A DNA stretch of 64,000 nt from Corynebacterium sp. TAE3-ERU16 (GCF_019209935.1 NZ_JAHUTN010000010.1:62001-126000), one strand, 5' to 3'. Positions 18,147 to 27,415 are shown, numbered from the stretch's first letter. Numbers and translations are program-made. Notes: generated by a model not told the origin, from the letters alone.

Positions 18147-20454
18147 ATGGCCAGAAGAATCCACCGAATCCACCGGGCGGGAATCGGTGCATTCGCATGT
18201 GTCGCACTGACCGCTTCCCCTCTGGCCGTGTCGCCGGCCGCGGCGGAAGCGACCAACCCCATCGGGATCAGGCACACGGCTGAAATCACCGAGTACCCCG
18301 ATGACACACCGGCGATGTACTGGAACATCCGCGACCTGTTCATGCAGATCTCGGGAGGTGCCGACACCACCCTCGACGGGGTGCGGCAGGGGAGTGTTCA
18401 GTGCCGTCGTTCACTCCATCAACCGGAACTCCGGTGAGTGGGAGGGGTCGGAACGCCTGGACCTGGCCACCTTCGACCTGAAGAACGGCCGCTACAACAC
18501 CTCGGGCGACCTGACCACGTGGGCGGATGTTCCCTCGGCGCTGACCGTCGCCGGGGCGCATGCGTTCAGCGACGTCCTCGACGAGGGCGACGCGCTGTCC
18601 CTCCTGGACTTCACCTTCACGGGTGACCCCGGGTTCACGGGCGCCGGGGACGGCGGCTACTCGACGACAGCCGTCGAACACACGGGGATCGTCCTCGAGC
18701 ACGCGGTGCGGCTCTTCCCGCGGAGTGACGGATCACTGGTGCTGGTCGCGGGGGACCACGAGACCAGCACCGCCGTCCTGATCGGGCGGGACATGAAGCC
18801 GATCGGCGAGAAACGCACGATCGATCTCGACTCGGACAACCCCTCCGCCTACGACCCGACGGAGAACGTGCTCTACTTCGCCGGATACAACGAGCCCGCG
18901 GGGTTCCTGGATCCGGTGGTGGACACCCCGGTCTACAGGGCCGCGGTCACGGCGGCGGGTGTGGGGGAACCGGAACTCATCACGCGACTCCCGCACCGTG
19001 TGACCTCGATGGGCTTCAACGCAGCGACCGGGGAGGTGGGCATCATCCACCAGGCCCGCAAGGGTGATGACCAGTTCACCACGATCGCCCCGGGTGGGGA
19101 GCGCGCGACCGTCGACCTGCCCAGTGGCAGCCAGCTGTTCGGTATCCCCGTCGACGACAGGTACTACTCGGACGGCGCGTACGGCGAGTCCATCCCGAAC
19201 GGGCGCGCATCGAAGCTCCTCGGCCTACCGGACGGGACCTGGCTGTCCGTGAATGATCACGGGACGACACCGGTCGAGGGGACCGACGACGGGTTCGGCG
19301 GACCCCGGAAACGTGGTGCCGTCCCGATCCACGTCACGCCGAAGGAGGATGTCACCGCGACGCTGGTCACCGAAGCGTGGCCGCAGTACGGGTTCGTCGC
19401 ATCCAACGACGGCGTCGCGGTCCGTGGTGGCCGGATAATAGCGATCTGGAACGACTACGCGGATCAGGAGAGGCAGGGGGTGGCCACCTACACCTACGAG
19501 AACGGCACCTTCACACAGGTCCACGGTCGGGACAAGGTCGTCGTGGACGGGGTGAACCTCGCGAATCTCGCCGGTGGTGCGTTCACCGATGACGGCAATC
19601 TCGTCCTCACCGACGCCGACAAATCCACCCTGGCCATCATCGATCCCGTCACCTTCGAGGTGGTGGATTCGGCGACCCTGTCGAGCTTCATGGAGGGAAC
19701 CGAACGCAATCAGAACGACGGGGTCGTCGCCACCGGTGGACGGATCATCGTCCTCGACGGCCGACCCGGTACCGAAAACCCGGACACCGATCTCGACACC
19801 TACATCGGACTCCAGATGCTCGAGGAGGCCACCGCGGCGGGCAAGCTCGACCCCTCGATCACCCCGTTCTACATGGATGAGTCGCTCAACGGAGGCTCAG
19901 TGGCTCCGGTGACCGATGCCCGCGAGCTCACCCCGGTCTATCCGGTGACACCGGCGGAACCGGGACAGAAGGCCAGTTCCCCGGAGCCCACCTTCACCTC
20001 GGACAGTGATCGGGTTCCCGGCACGGTGAGTTACTCGCTGGACGGTGAACGGCCGGGGGAAGCGGTGGTGGATCCCGACACCGGTGTGGTCACACTGACA
20101 CCCACGGCCGCCGATGCCGGGAAGACCATCGGTGTCGTCGTGACGGTCACCTACGCCGACGGAAGCGTGGACAAGTCGATCGCCGCCTTCTCCGTCGGTG
20201 GTGGTGACGGAGACGGTGATGGTGACGGGAACGGTACCGGGGATGGCGACGGCGGAACACCGCCCGGATCCACGAGCTCCGGCGGAATTCTGGGTGTGCT
20301 GTTCGGCGGATCCGGCGAAGCTGACACGGTCGGTGCCCCAGGGCTGCTTCCGCTCCTGAACATCAGTGGTTTCCTCGCGCTCGTTGTGGGCCTGATCCAC
20401 TTCCTCCGGACCCATGTGCCGGGCGGCCTCCACCTGTCCGTCATGTCCCGCTAG
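18147..20454 (+). pseudogene. HtaA-domain/beta-propeller surface protein, frameshifted with an internal deletion
   Basis: Remnant of a secreted hemin-uptake-type protein paralogous to the gene at 21140. The first frame (18147-18437) gives a signal peptide (GIGAFACVALTAS) and the start of an HtaA domain, then hits a stop. The frame from about 18385 resumes at VFSAVVHSINRNSGEWEG, which aligns with ISMIVHTLDKKTREWFG of the paralogue. About 65 codons in the middle of the HtaA domain are missing, with a net frameshift. The rest is intact: a predicted beta-propeller region, a Rib-like repeat (VTYADGS near the end), a Gly/Asp-rich linker, a membrane helix and a short tail. A good ribosome binding site (GAGGA) and a DtxR-like box remain. 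Confidence 0.8.
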
Positions 20455-20455
20455 A

Positions 20456-20860
20456 TCATCGGGTCCCGGCGAGCCGATCGGTCACGAGCTCCAGGAACCG
20501 GTCGACCCGCCCCGCGCAGGAGTCCAGATCGGCCGGAGTGAGGAGAATGCGGTCGTGGTCTCCGTCCAGGTACACGACAACCGGGCTGTTGCCACCTGCG
20601 GCCCGGGCTGTCGCTGTGTCCATTTCGTTGAGATGGACCGTCTCCAGGGGGAGCGGAAGTTGATCGAGGGCGGTGGTCCAGTCCTTCCGTTCCCGGACCG
20701 ATCTGCCGTGGCTGATGTCGCAGAGGCTGCAGTGGGTGGTTCCGCGGAGCTTTCCGATGACATACGACACTTCGCCGAGCATTCCCCCGTTGGCGTTGTA
20801 GACACCGACGAGGCGGGCGGAATCCGGAATGTCGGGTATGGGGGATGCGGTAGTAGACAC
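20456..20860 (-). CDS. Small CxxC protein of unknown function
   Basis: A 134-residue soluble protein I cannot assign. The conserved-looking core runs from RLVGVYNANGGMLGE through a CSLCDISHG motif to a C-terminal acidic half; a thiol pair spaced by two residues could bind metal or be redox-active. The GTG at 20860 is chosen because AAGGA stands 9 nt upstream; open frame continues to 21025 but without a ribosome binding site. Its stop lies 1 bp from the end of the broken HtaA gene, and it is divergent from the intact one, sharing the AT-rich region and DtxR-like box between them. Iron regulation is thus possible. Confidence 0.72.
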   Translation of the reverse strand: MSTTASPIPDIPDSARLVGVYNANGGMLGEVSYVIGKLRGTTHCSLCDISHGRSVRERKDWTTALDQLPLPLETVHLNEMDTATARAAGGNSPVVVYLDGDHDRILLTPADLDSCAGRVDRFLELVTDRLAGTR

Positions 20861-21017
20861 GGTGGATGTTCCTTCGGTATCGGGTGTGGCGTACGGACGG
20901 GGCATCCGGATCAACGGTCGCGGTGCCGAAGATATTCCGGAAGCTTGGAACCGGAAACATTTAGGCGAAGATTTACCTGATAGAAAAGTGAATATAGTTT
21001 CAGAACACGGTTTGAAA

Positions 21018-21036
21018 TTAGGCATGCCTAAGGTAG
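21018..21036. promoter_or_regulatory. DtxR-like iron box in the divergent promoter region
   Basis: TTAGGCATGCCTAAGGTAG contains a perfect 14-bp palindrome (TTAGGCATGCCTAA) and matches about 13 of 19 positions of the DtxR consensus. The 20861-21139 region is AT-rich, with a plus-strand -10-like TATAGT at 20993-20998. The box could serve the HtaA gene, the CxxC gene, or both. Confidence 0.55.
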
Positions 21037-21139
21037 GTTAGGGAACGTGCTGTGGCCCGGAAGCCGGTACTCGAACATCAATGAGCCGAGCAGGGTCCCT
21101 GACCACCGATATCCCCTGAAACCCAGAAAGTAACGCACC

Positions 21140-23320
21140 ATGACTCAGTCCACCCGTCGTCTCTCCCGGGCCGGCCTCGCTGTCGTAGCCTGCCTGACCA
21201 TGTCGATCTCCCTGATCACCCCCGCTGTCTCGGGGGCCGACGAGAACGCGAAGATCGGCATCGAGCACGTCGCCTCCACCACCAGCTACGCGGACGACAC
21301 CCCGGCCCTCGCCTGGGGTGTACTGGGCATCTTCCGGCAGGCATCCGGAGGTTTCGACCGCGTCTTCGACGGAGCGACGCTCCACTCGGGTGTGCCGTCC
21401 TTCGCCTTCGTCTCCCGCACCGACTCCGATGACGGGACCGTGGTGCTGAATTACGCCGGTACCGCCAACGTCATGAACTTCTGCGGTCCGACCTACATGG
21501 ACCAGGATGAGCGCGGAAACTGCAAACTCGACCTGACCATCAGTGAGCCCACCGTGACGATCAACCCGGCCGACGGCACCGGGAACATCTCGATGATCGT
21601 CCACACCCTCGACAAGAAGACCAGGGAGTGGTTCGGACCCAGCCGCGTCGTGATGGCCGATCTGGACCTCTCGAACGCCAGGTACAGGTCCGGTGAGGTC
21701 TCCACCGTCCGAGACATCGCGGTCACCGTCACCGAGGAGGGACGTGCCGCGCTCAGTGGAAACCCGAAGGGATACGACGCCCTCGACGCCCTGGATCTCT
21801 CCTTCGGCGATCCCATCTCCTTCGGAACCTCCACCGGTGCCACGGAAGACCTCACTCTGGTGAAGGAGGCCGTGACCTCGTACTCCAGGGGTGATGCCAA
21901 CCGGTTGTTCGGGCTGAAGGACGGGTCCGTCCTCCACATCACCCGCGGCAAGGAAGCGAGTGACTCCCAGATCGTCATCGCGAACAACGATCTCAGTGAG
22001 TTCACCGCCGTCGACGACATCACCGTCAACCTCGGCAACCCCTCCGCGCTGAAGTCCGCCACCGACACGCTCTACTGGGCCGACGGAAACACGATCCGCT
22101 ACGCCGACGCGAGCGCAGCGGGTCTCGGTGCCGTCATGGAACTCGGTACCGTGCCGAACTCGAACGTGACCGGTCTCGCCTACTCGGAGGGTACGGACAC
22201 CCTCGGCGTCCTCACCGCCGACCCCGACACGCGAAAAGGCGTGTTCACCGTGTTCAACCTCACGGACGGAACCTCCAGTCAGACGGCACTGCCCCCCATG
22301 AGCGAGGTCCGTGGAACCCCGGCCTCAGAGGACGGCGGGAGCTTCGACAGCACCTACGGCTACAGGAGTCCCACCGGCAACGCCGTCGGCCTCCGTGCCC
22401 TTCCCGACGGCACGTTCGTCTACATCCTCGACGACATCCTCGATGGGCCCGACGGGCGCACGGGCAGCACGCCGCTCCACATCCGCCCGGGTCAGACCCC
22501 GGCGGCCGTCGAGATCGAGGCGGCCAAGGAGCAGTTCAAGTCGGTGCTGTACGGCGGCGGACGACGTACAGCCAGCATCGTCGACGGGAACATCGTGTTC
22601 TACAACGGCGTGAACAGTGACTTCGAGTCCGTCGGCGTCTACACCTACTCCAAGGGCGCCTTCACCAGGAAGAGCACCGCCGACGAGGTCACCGCCTTCG
22701 ACTTCATCACCGGTGCGACCTTCGACTCCGAGGGCAACCTCGTGCTGGCCAGCGCCAGCGACGGCAACGAACTCGCCGTCCTCGACCCGACCACACTCGA
22801 GGTCATCTCGAGCACCACCGTCGGTTCCACCCTCCAGTACACCAACGGCCAGGCCGCGGACACACTGAAGTTCGTCGGCGACGACATCTTCATCTCCGGT
22901 GTCCACGACTTCGGTGGCGAAGAGACCCTCACCCTCATCAAGGTCTCCACCGGCGGCGACGCCGTCACCGTCGGCACCGCCGACGACGCCCTCGAGGCAG
23001 TCGAACTCGGGACATCCGACGACAATGAGCCGCTGAAGAGCACTGAAACGCCGGCCACCACCACGCCGGCCACCACCACGCCGGCTACCTCGAGTCCGGC
23101 AACCTCCACTCCGGAGACTTCCACTCCGGCTACCACCACCACTACCTCCACCCCGGAGATCCCAGACGGCAACGGCATGTCCTCCGGATTCGGTGGAAAG
23201 CTCCTCATCGGTTTCGGTGGCCTGAGCCTGCTGTCTCTCCTGAACGTCGGTGGAATAGTCGCGATGATCGCCGCACTGTTCCACTTCGTCAGGTTCAACA
23301 TTCTGGGCCTGTACCGCTAG
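21140..23320 (+). CDS. HtaA-domain/beta-propeller surface protein, membrane-anchored
   Basis: Predicted cell-surface protein of 726 residues, probably binding heme or a heme protein. A signal peptide ends near VSGADEN. Residues 35-235 resemble an HtaA domain: TPALAWGVLGIF at its start, a central GTVVLNYAGT strand and LTISEPTVTINP. Residues 250-620 look like a beta-propeller with repeated LPDGTF- and DSEGNLVL-type blades. A Thr/Pro-rich linker (TTPATTTPATSS type) leads to a C-terminal membrane helix and the short tail HFVRFNILGLYR. HtaA domains in other corynebacteria bind hemin or hemoglobin; the propeller fusion is less usual. The paralogue at 18147 is broken, so this is the working copy. 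Confidence 0.78.
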   Translation: MTQSTRRLSRAGLAVVACLTMSISLITPAVSGADENAKIGIEHVASTTSYADDTPALAWGVLGIFRQASGGFDRVFDGATLHSGVPSFAFVSRTDSDDGTVVLNYAGTANVMNFCGPTYMDQDERGNCKLDLTISEPTVTINPADGTGNISMIVHTLDKKTREWFGPSRVVMADLDLSNARYRSGEVSTVRDIAVTVTEEGRAALSGNPKGYDALDALDLSFGDPISFGTSTGATEDLTLVKEAVTSYSRGDANRLFGLKDGSVLHITRGKEASDSQIVIANNDLSEFTAVDDITVNLGNPSALKSATDTLYWADGNTIRYADASAAGLGAVMELGTVPNSNVTGLAYSEGTDTLGVLTADPDTRKGVFTVFNLTDGTSSQTALPPMSEVRGTPASEDGGSFDSTYGYRSPTGNAVGLRALPDGTFVYILDDILDGPDGRTGSTPLHIRPGQTPAAVEIEAAKEQFKSVLYGGGRRTASIVDGNIVFYNGVNSDFESVGVYTYSKGAFTRKSTADEVTAFDFITGATFDSEGNLVLASASDGNELAVLDPTTLEVISSTTVGSTLQYTNGQAADTLKFVGDDIFISGVHDFGGEETLTLIKVSTGGDAVTVGTADDALEAVELGTSDDNEPLKSTETPATTTPATTTPATSSPATSTPETSTPATTTTTSTPEIPDGNGMSSGFGGKLLIGFGGLSLLSLLNVGGIVAMIAALFHFVRFNILGLYR

Positions 23321-23376
23321 ATCGGCGTCCACGTGCCCGGGATGATTCCGGGCGGCCGATGTCACCAGAGAAAACC

Positions 23377-23410
23377 GTTCCCCGTCCCTCCCGAAAGAAG
23401 GGCGGGGAAC
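23377..23410 (+). terminator. Hairpin after the HtaA-domain gene
   Basis: A stem of about 12 bp with one bulged base (GTTCCCCGTCCCT with AGGGCGGGGAAC) and a 9-nt loop. No T-run follows, so termination is likely but not certain. Confidence 0.5.
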
Positions 23411-23475
23411 CGGCATTCAAGGGAAGACGGAGGCGACGGAGAACAGATACCCGTCGGCGTCGACACCCGTCGCGA

Positions 23476-23481
23476 TAGGAT
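23476..23481 (+). promoter_or_regulatory. -10 box for cobO-cobB
   Basis: TAGGAT lies 42 nt before the cobO ATG. The mRNA would carry a leader of about 35 nt with the ribosome binding site AAGGA at 23511-23515. Confidence 0.45.
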
Positions 23482-23523
23482 GATCCCGACAAGCTGCACC
23501 CGACGCACCGAAGGATCCTCCCC

Positions 23524-24144
23524 ATGCCCAAGGGAAAACTCGACCCAGCCAGCATCCCCGATGACGGTCTGACCACCCGGCAGCGCCGGATGCTTCCCGT
23601 CACCGCGGTGCACACCGGTCCGGGGAAGGGAAAATCGACGGCGGCCTTCGGCATGGCCATGCGTGCCTGGAACCAGGGTATGAACGTAGGGGTGTTCCAG
23701 TTCGTGAAGTCCGCGAAATGGAAGGTCGGGGAGGAAGCCGTGCTCCGGCGACTGGGCCAGCTCCACGAGGAGACGGGTGAAGGCGGCCCCGTCGAGTGGT
23801 ACAAGATGGGCGAGGGATGGTCCTGGGCGCGCAAGGCCGGGACCGAGGAGGATCACGCCCGCGACGCCGCCGAGGGATGGGCGGAGATCCGTCGCCGGAT
23901 TGAGGCGGAGACCCACGATTTCTACGTCCTCGATGAGTTCACCTACCCAATCAAATGGGGCTGGATCGACGTCGACGAGGTCGTGGCGACTCTGGTGGAC
24001 CGGCCGGGACGCCAGCACATCGTCATGACCGGCCGGGACGCGGACCCGAAACTCATCGAGGTCGCCGATCTCGTCACCGAAATGACGAAGATCAAGCACC
24101 CGATGGACCAGGGACGCAAGGGGCAGAGAGGAATCGAGTGGTAG
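23524..24144 (+). CDS. cobO: Corrinoid adenosyltransferase (CobO/BtuR type)
   Basis: Cytosolic ATP:cob(I)alamin adenosyltransferase that attaches the adenosyl group to cobalt of corrinoids. The 206-residue protein has the CobO P-loop HTGPGKGKSTAAFG near residue 28, the NVGVFQFVKS strand, the LDEFTYP segment and the C-terminal KHPMDQGRKGQRGIEW, all typical of this family. The ATG stands 8 nt after AAGGA. cobB overlaps its end by 7 bp, so the two are translationally coupled. The enzyme may serve de novo synthesis or salvage of imported corrinoids. Confidence 0.95.
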   Translation: MPKGKLDPASIPDDGLTTRQRRMLPVTAVHTGPGKGKSTAAFGMAMRAWNQGMNVGVFQFVKSAKWKVGEEAVLRRLGQLHEETGEGGPVEWYKMGEGWSWARKAGTEEDHARDAAEGWAEIRRRIEAETHDFYVLDEFTYPIKWGWIDVDEVVATLVDRPGRQHIVMTGRDADPKLIEVADLVTEMTKIKHPMDQGRKGQRGIEW

Positions 24145-25490
24145 TACCGGGCCTGTGCATCGCTGCGCCTGCATCGGGCACCGGCAAGACCACGATCGCC
24201 ACGGGACTGATCAGAGCGTTGGCGCGCCGGATGGAGGTCGCCCCGTTCAAGGTCGGGCCCGACTACATCGATCCCGGGTACCACGGTCTCGCCGCGGGGA
24301 GGGTCGGACGGAACCTCGACTCCGTGATGTGCGGTGGCCAACGGATCGGCCCGCTCTACGCCCACGGTTCCGCCGGATGCGACATCTCCGTGGTCGAGGG
24401 TGTGATGGGACTCTTCGACGGCCGCATCGCGGCCGGTTCGGATCCCGTGTGTGCGCCCGGCTCCACCGCGGAGATCGCCCGCACCCTCGGACTGCCGGTC
24501 GTACTCGTCGTCGATGTCCGGGGAATGAGCCAGTCGATCGGCGCGATGGTCCGGGGTTTCGCGACGGCCGTCGACGGTGTGCGACTGGCCGGGGTGATCC
24601 TGAACCGGGCGGGAACCGGACGTCACGACGCGGTCTGCCGCAGCGCGTGCGATGCCGTCGGCGTGCCCGTCCTCGGTTCCCTGCCACGCTTCGCCGACAT
24701 CGAGGTGCCCTCCCGCCACCTGGGGCTGGTGACCGCGATCGAGCGGGGCGGTGCCGCGGTCACCGCCGTCGAGCGGATGGCCGATCTCGTCGAGGAGCAC
24801 CTCGACCTGGACGGCCTCGTCTCCGTCGCCGACTGCACGTGGAACGGGGAGTCGTGGAATCCGCGCACCGAGGTCGCGGAGGCAGGAAGACCGACGATCG
24901 CAGTCGCCGGTGGACCCGCCTTCACCTTCGCATACGCGGAACACACCGAACTCCTAGGTGCGGCGGGCGCCCGGGTCGTGCGCTTCGACCCGCTCACCGA
25001 TGACCTGCCGGACTGCGACGGACTCATCATTCCCGGCGGGTTCCCCGAGGAGCATGTGGAGGATCTCGCGGGCCGGACCGGACTCCGCCAGCGGGTTCGG
25101 GAACGGATCGCCGACGGTATGCCCGTCCACGGGGAGTGCGCGGGCCTGCTGTGGCTGACGGCTAGCCTCGACGCGCATCCGATGCTCGGGGTGATCGACA
25201 CCCACGCGGCCATGGGCCGGCGGCTCACCCTCGGCTACCGGGAAGCCGTCGCGCTGTCTGACTCGGTGCTCCACAGGGAGGGGGAGCGACTCACCGGCCA
25301 CGAGTTCCACCACACAGCCCTCACCGACACCTCCGTGGCCGGTTGGTCACCCGCCTGGGGCTGGCGTGGCTGGGACGAGCGGGGTGTCCGGGAGGGATTC
25401 GCGGGCGACACCGTGCACGCGTCCTATCTGCACTGCCATCCGGCCGCGACACCGAGAGCCATCGAACGGTTCGTGGCCGCCTGCGCCTAG
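24138..25490 (+). CDS. cobB: Cobyrinate a,c-diamide synthase (CobB/CbiA)
   Basis: Glutamine- and ATP-dependent enzyme that amidates the a and c carboxylates of (hydrogeno)cobyrinate. The 450-residue protein has an N-terminal P-loop domain (APASGTGKTT), FKVGPDYIDPGYH, VVEGVMGLFDG, and a C-terminal type 1 glutamine amidotransferase domain with PGGFPEEH and the nucleophile in HGECAGLLWL. The GTG start lies inside the cobO stop region (7-bp overlap). Its stop codon overlaps that of the minus-strand ABC ATPase gene by 4 bp, a tight convergent junction with no room for an intergenic terminator. Confidence 0.94.
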   Translation: MVVPGLCIAAPASGTGKTTIATGLIRALARRMEVAPFKVGPDYIDPGYHGLAAGRVGRNLDSVMCGGQRIGPLYAHGSAGCDISVVEGVMGLFDGRIAAGSDPVCAPGSTAEIARTLGLPVVLVVDVRGMSQSIGAMVRGFATAVDGVRLAGVILNRAGTGRHDAVCRSACDAVGVPVLGSLPRFADIEVPSRHLGLVTAIERGGAAVTAVERMADLVEEHLDLDGLVSVADCTWNGESWNPRTEVAEAGRPTIAVAGGPAFTFAYAEHTELLGAAGARVVRFDPLTDDLPDCDGLIIPGGFPEEHVEDLAGRTGLRQRVRERIADGMPVHGECAGLLWLTASLDAHPMLGVIDTHAAMGRRLTLGYREAVALSDSVLHREGERLTGHEFHHTALTDTSVAGWSPAWGWRGWDERGVREGFAGDTVHASYLHCHPAATPRAIERFVAACA

Positions 25491-26206
25491 CCGCCGACGA
25501 GTGCCCGGCGATCCTCGGTGAGTTTCCCGTCCACCATCGTGCACAGGCGGTCGGCGCGCCGGGCGGCCTCCTCGTCGTGGGTGACCAGGAGGGTCCCTAC
25601 CCTCTCCTCCGCGACGAGTTCCAGGAGCAGGTCCATCACGTCCGCGGAACGCCCGGAATCGAGCGCCGAGGTCGGTTCGTCGACGACGAGGAGTGCCGGG
25701 GAGTTCATCAGGGCGCGGGCGATGTTGACGCGCTGCCGCTGACCACCGGACAGTGCACCGACGTTCCGGTCGCGGGCATCGGCTAGGCCGAGACGTTCGA
25801 GGAGCTCGAGGGCGCGGTCCCGCGTCGCGGCTTTGGAGGCGCGTCTCCGCCACGGGGAATCCAGGTGCCGGGTCATCATCAACTGTTCGGTGGCGGTGAG
25901 TGATCCGATCAGGTTCGGTTGCTGGAAGACGATCCCGATGTCGTTCCGTCGGACGGCGGCCGCCTCCCTGGACGAGAGATCGGCGAGTTCCCGGTCGCGC
26001 AGCCGGATCGACCCGGAGGTCGGGGGCTGCAGCGTGGAGGCGACGGCCAGGAGCGAGGACTTGCCGGAACCGGAGGGGCCGGTGATGGCGATGAGTTCAC
26101 CGGCGTCGAGGGACAGCGACGCGCGATCGACTGCGGTGATCTCACCGGCGCCGTCGGGGAAGGTCAGGGTGACGTCGTCGAGGGTGAGGACTGGACTGGA
26201 GTTCAT
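25487..26206 (-). CDS. hrtA: ABC transporter ATP-binding protein, HrtA-like
   Basis: ATPase of a MacB/LolD-class ABC exporter, 239 residues. Walker A GPSGSGKSS, signature LSGGQRQRVNIARAL and Walker B LLVVDEPTSALD are complete. It overlaps the permease gene by 4 bp (ATGA), so the two form one unit. In C. glutamicum and C. diphtheriae the matching pair HrtBA removes excess heme from the membrane; pairing with a permease starting MFLALRDLRAARGRF and the tetrapyrrole genes around it make this the best guess. The specific substrate is inferred, not shown. Confidence 0.75.
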   Translation of the reverse strand: MNSSPVLTLDDVTLTFPDGAGEITAVDRASLSLDAGELIAITGPSGSGKSSLLAVASTLQPPTSGSIRLRDRELADLSSREAAAVRRNDIGIVFQQPNLIGSLTATEQLMMTRHLDSPWRRRASKAATRDRALELLERLGLADARDRNVGALSGGQRQRVNIARALMNSPALLVVDEPTSALDSGRSADVMDLLLELVAEERVGTLLVTHDEEAARRADRLCTMVDGKLTEDRRALVGG

Positions 26207-27225
26207 CGGTTACCTCCGAGAGCGGAAAGCGGGGAAGCGGATTTCAGGAAGGACAGTGCGGCGGCGGCACCGACCAGGCCGAGCGCGAACATGGCGAGCG
26301 CCGGGTAGAGCGTCGTCGAGGTCGACACCACGAACGGAAGTCCGTCGCCGATCAGCGACGCCGAGATCAGGGTCAGCCCGAGCCCCGCGCCGACGCCCAC
26401 CGCGAGGATCACGGCGGCCTGGCCGAGAGCGTCGACCACGAGTGCCGTGCTCGTGGCTCCGAGGGCCTTCAGGGTGGCGATGTCGGGCTTCCGTTGGATG
26501 GTCCACACGGTGAAGAATGCCCCGGTGACCAACGCGGTGATGATCAGCAGCATCACGTTGATCATGGTGAGGGAGGTCGACTCCGCCTTGTGTGACGCCA
26601 TCGTGCCGGGCAGGTCCCCGGCGGAGATCCCCAGCGTGCCGGGTACCGCGTCGATCGGGGCGCCCGAGGCGATGAAGGTGGCCGGCGCATCCGCGTCGAG
26701 ATGGGCCCAGACGACCGGTTGGTGCGAGTAGTGGTCGTCGCCGCGCACGGCGTCGACCGTCACCGTGCCGTAGCGGCCGAGGTCCGTCGAATCCCCGGCG
26801 GCCAGCCCGGTGGCCTTCGCCGCGGCCTCGGAAAGGACGACGTGACCCGGTCCGGGCAGGGGAGTGGACGCATCCGCCGGGCCGTCGGCCGCGGGCCTGG
26901 TGGCCAGTACCGACACGGATTCCTCGCCGAGCAGACTCCGGTCGATCCCCACGGCGGTGGCGGGGGTTCCGGCCGCCGCGGCGGCGTCCAGAAGTGCGGT
27001 GGTGGATTCCGGATCGAGCCGTGACCGGTCCAGGCTGGCCTCTCCGGTGTCGGACAGGGTCGCGGAGGCACCGCCGATGGTGGACAGGGCGGAGATGCTC
27101 TGGTGGGTCAGACCTCCCGTGAGTCCGGAGAGGAAACTGACCAGCAGGGCCATCATCGCCACGGTGACGGTGATCAGGGCGAACCGCCCACGGGCGGCCC
27201 GCAGGTCACGGAGAGCGAGGAACAT
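26203..27225 (-). CDS. hrtB: ABC transporter permease, FtsX family, HrtB-like heme exporter
   Basis: Membrane subunit of the exporter, 340 residues, with one N-terminal helix, a large extracytoplasmic domain of about 190 residues and three C-terminal helices, the MacB/FtsX arrangement. The N-terminus (MFLALRDLRAARGRF) resembles corynebacterial HrtB proteins as I remember them. The FtsX-like core TLKALGATS lies before the third helix. A ribosome binding site (GAGGAG) precedes the ATG. The gene diverges from cobA; the 204-bp gap contains direct and inverted repeats that could bind a heme-responsive regulator such as ChrA. Confidence 0.72.
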   Translation of the reverse strand: MFLALRDLRAARGRFALITVTVAMMALLVSFLSGLTGGLTHQSISALSTIGGASATLSDTGEASLDRSRLDPESTTALLDAAAAAGTPATAVGIDRSLLGEESVSVLATRPAADGPADASTPLPGPGHVVLSEAAAKATGLAAGDSTDLGRYGTVTVDAVRGDDHYSHQPVVWAHLDADAPATFIASGAPIDAVPGTLGISAGDLPGTMASHKAESTSLTMINVMLLIITALVTGAFFTVWTIQRKPDIATLKALGATSTALVVDALGQAAVILAVGVGAGLGLTLISASLIGDGLPFVVSTSTTLYPALAMFALGLVGAAAALSFLKSASPLSALGGNR

Positions 27226-27311
27226 GTTCGGGGGTACTCCTCTTTGAGGGTCGGACTGGTGGGAACTGTCTTCCAGTGTGCGCGGATCAGATGCGCGTGG
27301 AATCGGAAAAC

Positions 27312-27350
27312 CGGACAGAAACGGACAGTTCGTTTAGTCATTTGACGAAT
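27312..27350. promoter_or_regulatory. Direct and inverted repeats in the hrtB-cobA intergenic region
   Basis: CGGACAG occurs twice in direct orientation at a 10-bp period (27312-27318, 27322-27328). It is followed by the dyad GTCATTTGAC (27337-27346), itself flanked by TTCGT and ACGAA. The spacing of one helical turn fits a dimeric response regulator. Which gene is controlled is unknown. Confidence 0.45.
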
Positions 27351-27415
27351 CAAACGTTCGGTTGGGTGCTCTCCACCGACCGGACTCCAACCCAGGTGGG
27401 CCTGAACCGAACGAC

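Noticed and set aside
20951..20980. A further DtxR box around TTAGGCGAAGATTTACCTGA
   Set aside because: The half-sites look right but the match to the 19-bp consensus is only about half of the positions.
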